A stretch of 64,000 nt of DNA from Coriaria nepalensis (Eukaryota; Streptophyta; Magnoliopsida; Cucurbitales; Coriariaceae): the NCBI GenBank assembly GCA_027186245.1, contig CP114483.1, positions 10,932,220 through 10,996,219 of the forward strand. The letters run 5' to 3'. The position numbers and the translations under genes were made by a program. The notes below the pieces were generated by a model that ran no database searches, was not told the origin of the DNA, and worked only from the letters and a program-made list of their open reading frames with translations. Positions 24,154 to 35,285 of the stretch are shown here, piece by piece (position 1 is the first letter of the stretch; every line of letters starts with the position of its first letter).

Positions 24154-27100
24154 GTTGCAATCGATCTATTGATGGCGACTATGCATTTTTTTTGCCTTAA
24201 GTCATATTTTTGCGTCTCTTTTAGTCAGTAAATCATTCTAAATCACTTCGAACGAAATTCGGCCTTTAAACATGACTTTCGTGCGTAACCTGCAGTTGAT
24301 CTATTGAAGGCAACAATGCATTTGTTTAGCCTTAAAGTCATGTCACTGAGTCTCTTCTAATCATTAAATCATTCTAAATTAATTCGAACAAATTCTATTT
24401 TCGCCCTTTAAACATTATTTTCTTACATAACTTGTAATTAATATATTGAAGACAACAATGCATTATTTTAGTATTAAAAGGCATATCACTCAGTCTTTTC
24501 AATCATTAAATTGTTTAAAGGCACTTCGAACCAATTCTAATTTTGCATTTAGAACGCGTCTTTCATGCATAACTTGCAATTGATCTATTGATGGCAACTA
24601 TGCATTTTTTTAGCCTTAAAATCAGATTTTTGCGTCTCTTTTAGTCAGTAAATCATTCTAAATCACTTCGAATGAAATTCGGCCTTTAAACATGACTTTC
24701 GTGCGTAACTTGCAGTTGATCTATTGAAGGCAACAATGCATTTGTTTAGCCTTAAAGTCATGCCACTGAGTCTCTTCTAGTCATCCAATCATTCTAAATT
24801 AATTCAAACAAATTCTATTTTCGCCCTTTAAACATTATTTTCTTACATAACTTGTAATTAATCTATTGAAGACAACGATGCATTATTTTCGAATTAAAAA
24901 GCATATCACTCAGTCTTTTCAATCATTAAATTGTTTGAAGGCACTTCGAACCAATTCTATTTTTGCATTTAGAACGCGTCTTTCATGCATAACTTGCAAT
25001 TGATCTATTGATGGCAACTATGCATTTTTTTAGCCTTAAAGTCATATTTTTGCGTCTCTTTTAGTCAGTAAATCATTCTAAATCACTTCGAACGAAATTC
25101 GGCCTTTAAACATGACTTTCGTGCGTAACTTGCAGTTGATCTATTGAAGGCAACAATGCATTTGTTTAGCCTTAAGGTCATGTAACTGAGTCTCTTCTAG
25201 TCATTAAATCATTCTATATTAATTCGAACGAATTCTATTTTCGCCCTTCAAACATTATTTTCTTATATAACTTGTAATTAATCTATTGAAGACAACAATG
25301 CATTATTTTACCATTAAAAAGCATATCACTCAGTCTTTTCAATCATTAAATTGTTTGAAGGCACTTCGAACCAATTCTATTTTTGCATTCAGAACGCGTC
25401 TTTCAGGCATAACTTGCAATTGATCTATTGATGGCAACTATGCATTTTTTTAGCCTTAAAGTCATATTTTTGCGTCTCTTTTAGTCAGTAAATCATTCTA
25501 AATCACTTCGAATGAAATTCGGCCTTTAAACATGACTTTCGTGCGTAACTTGCAGTTGATCTATTGAAGGCAACAATGCATTTGTTTAGCCTTAAAGTCG
25601 TGTCACTGAGTCTCTTCTAGTCATTAAATCATTCTAAATTAATTCGAACAAATTCTATTTTCGCCCTTTAAACATTATTTTCTTACATAACTTGTAATTA
25701 ATCTATTGAAGACAACAATGCATTATTTTAGTATTAAAAAGCATATCACTCAGTCTTTTCAATCATTAAATTGTTTGAAGGCACTTCGAACCAATTCTAT
25801 TTTTGCATTTAGAACGCGTCTTTCATGCATAACTTGAAATCGATCTATTGATGGCAACTATGCATTTTTTTAGCCTTAAAGTCATATTTTTGCGTCTGTT
25901 TTAGTCAGTAAATCATTCTAAATCACTTCGAACGAAATTCGGCCTTTAAACATGACTTTCGTGCGTAACTTGCAGTTGATCTATTGAAGGCAACAATGCA
26001 TTTGTTTAGCCTTAAAGTCATGTCACTGAGTCTCTTCTAGTCATTAAATCATTCTAAATTAATTCGAACAAATTCTATTTTCGCCCTTTAAACATTATTT
26101 TCTTACATAACTTGTAATTAATCTATTGAAGACAACGATGCATTATTTTAGAATTAAAAAGCATATCACTCAGTCTTTTCAATCATTAAATTGTTTGAAG
26201 GCACTTCGAACCAATTCTATTTTTGCGTTTAGAACGCGTCTTTCATGCATAACTTGCAATTGATCTATTGATGGCAACTATGCATTTTTTTAGCCTTAAA
26301 GTCATATTTTTGCGTCTCTTTTAGTCAGTAAATCATTCTAAATCACTTCGAACGAAATTCGGCCTTTAAACATGACTTTCGTGCGTAACTTGCAGTTGAT
26401 CTATTGAAGGCAACAATGCATTTGTTTAGCCTTAAAGTCATGTCACTGAGTCTCTTCTAGTCATTAAATCATTCTAAATTAATTCGAACGAATTCTATTT
26501 TCGCCATTTAAACATTATTTTCTTACATAACTTGTAATTAATCTATTGAAGACAACGATGCATTTTTTTAGAATTAAAAAGCATATCACTCAGTCTTTTC
26601 AATCATTAAATTGTTTGAAGGCACTTCGAACCAATTCAATTTTTGCATTTAGAACGCGTCTTTCATGCATAACTTGCAATCGATCTATTGATGGCAACTA
26701 TGCATTTTTTTTGCCTTAAAGTCATATTTTTGCGTCTCTTTTAGTCAGTAAATAATTCTAAATCACTTCGAACGAAATTCGGCCTTTAAACATGACCTTC
26801 GTGCGTAACTTGCAGTTGATCTATTGAAGGCAACAATGCATTTGTTTAGCCTTAAAGTCGTGTCACTGAGTCTCTTCTAGTCATTAAATCATTCTAAATT
26901 AATTCGAACAAATTCTATTTTCGCCCTTTAAACATTATTTTCTTACATAACTTGTAATTAATCTATTGAAGACAACAATGCATTATTTTAGTATTAAAAA
27001 GCATATCACTCAGTCTTTTCAATCATTAAATTGTTTGAAGGCACTTCGAACCAATTCTATTTTTGCATTTAGAACGCGTCTTTCATGCATAACTTGAAAT

Positions 27101-28128
27101 CGATCTATTGATGGCAACTATGCATTTTTTTAGCCTTAAAGTCATATTTTTGCGTCTGTTTTAGTCAGTAAATCATTCTAAATCACTTCGAACGAAATTC
27201 GGCCTTTAAACATGACTTTCGTGCGTAACTTGCAGTTGATCTATTGAAGGCAACAATGCATTTGTTTAGCCTTAAAGTCATGTCACTGAGTCTCTTCTAG
27301 TCATTAAATCATTCTAAATTAATTCGAACAAATTCTATTTTCGCCCTTTAAACATTATTTTCTTACATAACTTGTAATTAATCTATTGAAGACAACAATG
27401 CATTATTTTAGTATTAAAAGGCATATCACTCAGTCTTTTCAATCATTAAATTGTTTGAAGGCACTTCGAACCAATTCTAATTTTGCATTTAGAACGCGTC
27501 TTTCATGCATAACTTGCAATTGATCTATTGATGGCAACTATGCATTTTTTTAGCCTTAAAGTCATATTTTTGCGTCTCTTTTAGTCAGTAAATCATTCTA
27601 AATCACTTCGAATGAAATTCGGCCTTTAAACATGACTCTCGTGCGTAACTTGCAGTTGATCTATTGAAGGCAACAATGCATTTGTTTAGCCTTAAAGTCA
27701 TGCCACTGAGTCTCTTCTAGTCATCCAATCATTCTAAATTAATTCAAACAAATTCTATTTTCGCCCTTTAAACATTATTTTCTTACATAACTTGTAATTA
27801 ATCTATTGAAGACAACGATGCATTATTTTCGAATTAAAAAGCATATCACTCAGTCTTTTCAATCATTAAATTGTTTGAAGGCACTTCGAACCAATTCTAT
27901 TTTTGCATTTAGAACGCGTCTTTCATGCATAACTTGCAATTGATCTATTGATGGCAACTATGCATTTTTTTAGCCTTAAAGTCATATTTTTGCGTCTCTT
28001 TTAGTCAGTAAATCATTCTAAATCACTTCGAACGAAATTCGGCCTTTAAACATGACTTTCGTGCGTAACTTGCAGTTGATCTATTGAAGGCAACAATGCA
28101 TTTGTTTAGCCTTAAAGTCGTGTCACTG
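24154..28128 (+). repeat. Last uniform part of subfamily 1, with 3-unit and 7-unit duplications
   Basis: About 24361-25176 is repeated at about 27301-28116 (offset 2940 bp). Shared labels are TCATCCAATC, the rare CATTATTTTCGAATT, and TTCAAACAAATTC. 25538-26136 is identical to 26798-27396 (offset 1260 bp), including CTTGAAATCGATC and GCGTCTGTTTTAG. The unit at about 25198 matches far-left units at 1261, 4201 and 6721. No gene. Confidence 0.85.
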
Positions 28129-28970
28129 AGTCTCTTCTAGTCATTAAATCATTCTAAATTAATTCGAACAAATTCTATTTTCGCCCTTTAAACATTATTT
28201 TCTTACATAACTTGTAATTAATCTATTGAAGACAACAATGCATTATTTTAGCATTAAAAAGCATATCACTCAGTCTTTTCATGTCATTAAATTGTTTGAA
28301 AGCACGTCGAACCAATTCTATGTTTGCATTTAAAACACGACTTTCATGCATAACTTGCAATTGATCTATTGATGGCAACTATGCATTTTTTTAGCCTTAA
28401 AGTCATATTTTTGCGTCTCTTTTAGTCAGTAAATCATTCTAAATCACTTCGAACGAAATTCGGCCTTTAAACATGACTTTCGTGCGTAACTTGCAGTTGA
28501 TCTATTGAAGGCAACAATGCATTTGTTTAGCCTTAAAGTCGTGTCACTGAGTCTCTTCTAGTCATTAAATCATTCTAAATTAATTCGAACAAATTCTATT
28601 TTCGCCCTTTAAACATTATTTTCTTACATAACTTGTAATTAATCTATTGAAGACAACAATGCATTATTTTAGTATTAAAAAGCATATCACTCAGTCTTTT
28701 CATGTCTTTAAATTGTTTGAAAGCACGTCGAACCAATTCTATGTTTGCATTTAAAACACGACTTTCATGCATAACTTGCAAATGATCTACTGAAGAAAAC
28801 TATGCATTTTTTTAGCCTTAAAGTCGTATTATTGCGTCTCTTTTGGTCAATAAATCATTCAAAATCACTTCGTACGAAATTCGCAGTTTAAACATGACTT
28901 TCGTGCATAACTTGCCGTTGATCGATTCAAGGCAACAACGCATTTGTTTAGCCTTAAAATCATGTCATTG
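28129..28970 (+). repeat. Mosaic junction between satellite subfamilies 1 and 2
   Basis: There are two chimeric units. In the first (28129-28549), A is subfamily 1, B starts as subfamily 2 from 28281 (ATGTCATTAAATTG, AGCACGTCG, AAAACACGAC) and returns to subfamily 1 between about 28341 and 28361 (TTGATCTATTGATGGC), and C is subfamily 1. In the second (28550-28970), A is subfamily 1 and the sequence is subfamily 2 from 28702 onward. The two entry points are 421 bp apart and lie at the same place in B, just after CAGTCTTTTC, which the subfamilies share. All following units are pure subfamily 2. Confidence 0.9.
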
Positions 28971-30654
28971 AGTCTCTTGTAGTCATGAAATCATTCTAAA
29001 TTAATCCGAACGAATTCTATGTTCGCCCTTCAAACATGATTTTCTTACATAACTTGCAATTAATCTATTGAAGAGAACAATGCATTCCTTTAGCCTTAAA
29101 AGGCATGTCATTCAGTCTTTTCATGTCTTTAAATTGTTTGAAAGCACGTCGAACCAATTCTATGTTTGCATTTAAAACACGACTTTCATGCATAACTTGC
29201 AAATGATCTATTGAAGAAAACTATGCATTTTTTTAGCCTTAAAGTCGTATTATTGCGTCTCTTTTAGTCATTAAATCATTCAAAATCACTTCGTACGAAA
29301 TTCGCAGTTTAAACATGACTTTCGTGCATAACTTGCCGTTGATCGATTCAAGGCAACAACGCATTTGTTTAGCCTTAAAATCATGTCATTGAGTCTCTTG
29401 TAGTCATGAAATCATTCTAAATTAATCCGAACGTATTCTATTTTTGCCCTTCAAACATGATTTTCTTACATAACTTGCAATTAATCTGTTGAAGACAACA
29501 ATGCATTCCTTTAGCCTTAAAAAGCATGTCTGTCAGTTTTTTCATGTCACTAAAGTGTTTGAAAGCACGTCGAACCAATTCTATGTTTGCCTTTAAAACA
29601 CGACTTTCATGCATAACTTGCAAATGATCTATTGAAGAAAACTATGCATTTTTTTAGCCTTAAAGTCGTATCATTGCGTCTCCTTTGGTCATTAAATCAT
29701 TCAAAATCACTTCGTACGAAATTCGCAGTTTAAACATGACTTTCGTGCATAACTTGCCGTTAATCGATTCAAGGCAACAACGCATTTGTTTAGCCTTAAA
29801 ATCATGTCATTGAGTCTCTTGTAGTCATGAAATCATTCTAAATTAATCCGAACGAATTCTATTTTCTCTCTTCAAACATGATTTTCTTACATAACTTGCA
29901 ATTAATCTATTGAAGAGAACAATGCATTCCTTTAGCCTTAAAAGGCATGTCATTCAGTCTTTTCATGTCTTTAAATTGTTTGAAAGCACGTCGAACCAAT
30001 TCTATGTTTGCATTTAAAACACGACTTTCATGCATAACTTGCAAATGATCTACTGAAGAAAACTATGCATTTTTTTTGCCTTAAAGTCGTATTATTGCGT
30101 CTCTTTTAGTCATTAAATCATTCAAAATCACTTCGTACGAAATTGGCAGTTTAAACATGACTTTCGTGCATAACTTGCCGTTGATCGATTCAAGGCAACA
30201 ACGCATTTGTTTAGCCTTAAAATCATGTCATTGAGTCTCTTGTAGTCATGAAATCATTCTAAATTAATCCGAACGAATTCTATTTTCGCCCTTCAAACAT
30301 GATTTTCTTACATAACTTGCAATTAATCTATTGAAGAGAACAATGCATTCCTTTAGCCTTAAAAAGCATGTCATTCAGTCTTTTCATGTCATTAAATTGT
30401 TTGGAAGCACGTCGAACCAATTCTATGTTTGCCTTTAAAACACGACTTTCATGCATAACTTGCAAATGATCTATTGAAGAAAACTATGCATTTTTTTAGC
30501 CTTAAAGTCGTATTATTGCGTCTCTTTTGGTCATTAAATCATTCAAAATCACTTCGTACGAAATTGGCAGTTTAAACATGACTTTCGTGCATAACTTGCC
30601 GTTGATCGATTCAAGGCAACAACGCATTTGTTTAGCCTTAAAATCATGTCATTG
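28971..30654 (+). repeat. First pure subfamily 2 units; segment repeated 7 units to the right
   Basis: Four units start at 28971, 29392 (X type), 29813 and 30234. About 29392-30650 is repeated at about 32339-33597 (offset 2947 bp). Shared labels are the X word CTGTTGAAGAC, GTCGTATCATTGCG, CCGTTAATCGATTC, TTTTCTCTCTTC, CTACTGAAG and GAAATTGGCAG. No gene; the 61-codon minus-strand frame at 29438-29623 is repeat text. Confidence 0.85.
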
Positions 30655-33180
30655 AGTCTCTTGTAGTCATGAAATCATTCTAAATTAATCCGAACGTATT
30701 CTATTTTTGCCCTTCAAACATGATTTTCTTACATAACTTGCAATTAATCTGTTGAAGACAACAATGCATTCCTTTAGCCTTAAAAAGCATGTCTGTCAGT
30801 TTTTTCATGTCACTAAAGTGTTTGAAAGCACGTCGAACCAATTCTATGTTTGCCTTTAAAACACGACTTTCATGCATAACTTGCAAATGATCTATTGAAG
30901 AAAACTATGCATTTTTTTAGCCTTAAAGTCGTATTATTGCGTCTCTTTTGGTCATTAAATCATTCAAAATCACTTCGTACGAAATTGGCAGTTTAAACAT
31001 GACTTTCGTGCATAACTTGCCGTTGATCGATTCAAGGCAACAACGCATTTGTTTAGCCTTAAAATCATGTCATTGAGTCTCTTGTAGTCATGAAATCATT
31101 CTAAATTAATCCGAACGAATTCTATTTTCTCCCTTCAAACATGATTTTCTTACATAACTTGCAATTAATCTATTGAAGAGAACAATGCATTCCTTTAGCC
31201 TTAAAAGGCATGTCATTCAGTCTTTTCATGTCTTTAAATTGTTTGAAAGCACGTCGAACCAATTCTATGTTTGCATTTAAAACACGACTTTCATGCATAA
31301 CTTGCAAATGATCTATTGAAGAAAACTATGCATTTTTTTAGCCTTAAAGTCGTATTATTGCGTCTCTTTTAGTCATTAAATCATTCAAAATCACTTCGTA
31401 CGAAATTCGCAGTTTAAACATGACTTTCGTGCATAACTTGCCGTTGATCGATTCAAGGCAACAACGCATTTGTTTAGCCTTAAAATCATGTCATTGAGTC
31501 TCTTGTAGTCATGAAATCATTCTAAATTAATCCGAACGTATTCTATTTTTGCCCTTCAAACATGATTTTCTTACATAACTTGCAATTAATCTGTTGAAGA
31601 CAACAATGCATTCCTTTAGCCTTAAAAAGCATGTCTGTCAGTTTTTTCATGTCACTAAAGTGTTTGAAAGCACGTCGAACCAATTCTATGTTTGCCTTTA
31701 AAACACGACTTTCATGCATAACTTGCAAATGATCTATTGAAGAAAACTATGCATTTTTTTAGCCTTAAAGTCGTATTATTGCGTCTCTTTTGGTCATTAA
31801 ATCATTCAAAATCACTTCGTACGAAATTCGCAGTTTAAACATGACTTTCGTGCATAACTTGCCGTTGATCGATTCAAGGCAACAACGCATTTGTTTAGCC
31901 TTAAAATCATGTCATTGAGTCTCTTGTAGTCATGAAATCATTCTAAATTAATCCGAACGAATTCTATTTTCTCCCTTCAAACATGATTTTCTTACATAAC
32001 TTGCAATTAATCTATTGAAGAGAACAATGCATTCCTTTAGCCTTAAAAGGCATGTCATTCAGTCTTTTCATGTCATTAAATTGTTTGGAAGCACGTCGAA
32101 CCAATTCTATGTTTGCATTTAAAACACGACTTTCATGCATAACTTGCAAATGATCTATTGAAGAAAACTATGCATTTTTTTAGCCTTAAAGTCGTATTAT
32201 TGCGTCTCTTTTAGTCATTAAATCATTCAAAATCACTTCGTACGAAATTCGCAGTTTAAACATGACTTTCGTGCATAACTTGCCGTTGATCGATTCAAGG
32301 CAACAACGCATTTGTTTAGCCTTAAAATCATGTCATTGAGTCTCTTGTAGTCATGAAATCATTCTAAATTAATCCGAACGTATTCTATTTTTGCCCTTCA
32401 AACATGATTTTCTTACATAACTTGCAATTAATCTGTTGAAGACAACAATGCATTCCTTTAGCCTTAAAAAGCATGTCTGTCAGTTTTTTCATGTCACTAA
32501 AGTGTTTGAAAGCACGTCGAACCAATTCTATGTTTGCCTTTAAAACACGACTTTCATGCATAACTTGCAAATGATCTATTGAAGAAAACTATGCATTTTT
32601 TTAGCCTTAAAGTCGTATCATTGCGTCTCTTTTGGTCATTAAATCATTCAAAATCACTTCGTACGAAATTCGCAGTTTAAACATGACTTTCGTGCATAAC
32701 TTGCCGTTAATCGATTCAAGGCAACAACGCATTTGTTTAGCCTTAAAATCATGTCATTGAGTCTCTTGTAGTCATGAAATCATTCTAAATTAATCCGAAC
32801 GAATTCTATTTTCTCTCTTCAAACATGATTTTCTTACATAACTTGCAATTAATCTATTGAAGAGAACAATGCATTCCTTTAGCCTTAAAAGGCATGTCAT
32901 TCAGTCTTTTCATGTCTTTAAATTGTTTGAAAGCACGTCGAACCAATTCTATGTTTGCATTTAAAACACGACTTTCATGCATAACTTGCAAATGATCTAC
33001 TGAAGAAAACTATGCATTTTTTTTGCCTTAAAGTCGTATTATTGCGTCTCTTTTAGTCATTAAATCATTCAAAATCACTTCGTACGAAATTCGCAGTTTA
33101 AACATGACTTTCGTGCATAACTTGCCGTTGATCGATTCAAGGCAACAACGCATTTGTTTAGCCTTAAAATCATGTCATTG
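30655..33180 (+). repeat. 842 bp X-Y dimer higher-order repeat, three copies
   Basis: X units start at 30655, 31497 and 32339; Y units at 31076, 31918 and 32760. X is labelled in A by CGTATTCTATTTTTGCCC, CTGTTGAAGAC and CATGTCTGTCAGTTTTTTC and in B by CACTAAAGTG. Y is labelled by TTTTCTCCCTTC (or CTCTC), GAAGAGAAC and AAAAGGCATG. X and Y alternate strictly over these six units. No gene. Confidence 0.9.
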
Positions 33181-35285
33181 AGTCTCTTGTAGTCATGAAA
33201 TCATTCTAAATTAATCCGAACGAATTCTATTTTCGCCCTTCAAACATGATTTTCTTACATAACTTGCAATTAATCTATTGAAGAGAACAATGCATTCCTT
33301 TAGCCTTAAAAAGCATGTCATTCAGTCTTTTCATGTCATTAAATTGTTTGGAAGCACGTCGAACCAATTCTATGTTTGCCTTTAAAACACGACTTTCATG
33401 CATAACTTGCAAATGATCTATTGAAGAAAACTATGCATTTTTTTAGCCTTAAAGTCGTATTATTGCGTCTCTTTTGGTCATTAAATCATTCAAAATCACT
33501 TCGTACGAAATTGGCAGTTTAAACATGACTTTCGTGCATAACTTGCCGTTGATCGATTCAAGGCAACAACGCATTTGTTTAGCCTTAAAATCATGTCATT
33601 CAGTCTCTTGTAGTCATGAAATCATTCTAAATTAATCCGAACGAATTCTATTTTCTCCCTTCAAACATGATTTTCTTACATAACTTGCAATTAATCTATT
33701 GAAGAGAACAATGCATTCCTTTAGCCTTAAAAGGCATGTCATTCAGTCTTTTCATGTCATTAAATTGTTTGGAAGCACGTCGAACCAATTCTATGTTTGC
33801 ATTTAAAACACGACTTTCATGCATAACTTGCAAATGATCTATTGAAGAAAACTATGCATTTTTTTAGCCTTAAAGTCGTATTATTGCGTCCCTTTTAGTC
33901 ATTAAATCATTCAAAATCACTTCGTACGAAATTCGCAGTTTAAACATGACTTTCGTGCATAACTTGCCGTTATTCTATTCAAGGCAACAACGCATTTGTT
34001 TAGCCTTAAAATCATGTCATTGAGTCTCTTGTAGTCATGAAATCATTCTAAATTAATCCGAACGAATTCTATTTTCGCCCTTCAAACATGATTTTCTTAC
34101 ATAACTTGCAATTAATCTATTGAAGAGAACAATGCATTCCTTTAGCCTTAAAAAGCATGTCATTCAGTCTTTTCATGTCATTAAATTGTTTGGAAGCAGG
34201 TCGAACCAATTCTATGTTTGCCTTTAAAACACGACTTTCATGCATAACTTGCAAATGATCTATTGAAGAAAACTATGCATTTTTTTAGCCTTAAAGTCGT
34301 ATTATTGCGTCTCTTTTGGTCATTAAATCATTCAAAATCACTTCGTACGAAATTCGCAGTTTAAACATGACTTTCGTGCATAACTTGCCGTTGATCGATT
34401 CAAGGCAACAACGCATTTGTTTAGCCTTAAAATCATGTCATTCAGTCTCTTGTAGTCATGAAATCATTCTAAATTAATCCGAACGAATTCTATTTTCTCC
34501 CTTCAAACATGATTTTCTTACATAACTTGCAATTAATCTATTGAAGACAACAATGCATTCCTTTAGCCTTAAAAAGCATGTCATTCAGTCTTTTCATGTC
34601 ATTAAATTGTTTGGAAGCACGTCGAACCAATTCTATGTTTGCCTTTAAAACACGACTTTCATGCATAACTTGCAAATGATCTATTGAAGAAAACTATGCA
34701 TTTTTTTAGCCTTAAAGTCGTATTATTGCGTCTCTTTTGGTCAATAAATCATTCAAAATCACTTCGTACGAAATTCGCAGTTTAAACATGACTTTCGTGC
34801 ATAACTTGCCGTTGATCGATTCAAGGCAACAACGCATTTGTTTAGCCTTAAAATCATGTCATTGAGTCTCTTGTAGTCATGAAATCATTCTAAATTAATC
34901 CGAACGAATTCTATGTTCGCCCTTCAAACATGATTTTCTTACATAACTTGCAATTAATCTATTGAAGAGAACAATGCATTCCTTTAGCCTTAAAAGGCAT
35001 GTCATTCAGTCTTTTCATGTCATTAAATTGTTTGGAAGCACGTCGAACCAATTCTATGTTTGCATTTAAAACACGACTTTCATGCATAACTTGCAAATGA
35101 TCTATTGAAGAAAACTATGCATTTTTTTAGCCTTAAAGTCGTATTATTGCGTCTCTTTTAGTCATTAAATCATTCAAAATCACTTCGTACGAAATTCGCA
35201 GTTTAAACATGACTTTCGTGCATAACTTGCCGTTGATCTATTCAAGGCAACAACGCATTTGTTTAGCCTTAAAATCATGTCATTG
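33181..35285 (+). repeat. Five subfamily 2 units without X type
   Basis: Units start at about 33181, 33602, 34023, 34444 and 34865. They are Y-like or carry GAATTCTATTTTCGCCC with AAAAAGCATG and TTTGGAAGCACG. The 34865 unit has TATGTTCGCCC, which recurs in the units at 28971 and 37812. One unit has CCGTTATTCTATTC near 33970 where ClaI-type ATCGAT is usual. No gene is seen. Confidence 0.8.

Larger units (their letters stand above)
1..28280 (+). repeat. Satellite subfamily 1 block (420 bp unit)
   Basis: About 67 units of the 420 bp form. Diagnostic features are CTTCTAGTCATTAAATC at the start of A, CAAACATTATTTTC and GCATTATTTTA later in A, TTTTCAATCATTAAATTG at the start of B, GATGGCAACTATG in B, and AAATTCGGCCTTTAAACATG in C. 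Single units range from about 418 to 422 bp, mostly through changes in the T-run before TAGCC in B. The block is a patchwork of higher-order repeats with 1-, 2-, 3-, 5-, 7- and 8-unit periods, described separately. There is no gene in it. Confidence 0.96.

Noticed and set aside
28129..28970. Assembly artefact at the subfamily border
   Set aside because: It cannot be excluded from sequence alone. However, the junction keeps the subunit register exactly and contains a mosaic patch, which a random join would not produce, so a real junction is the better reading.
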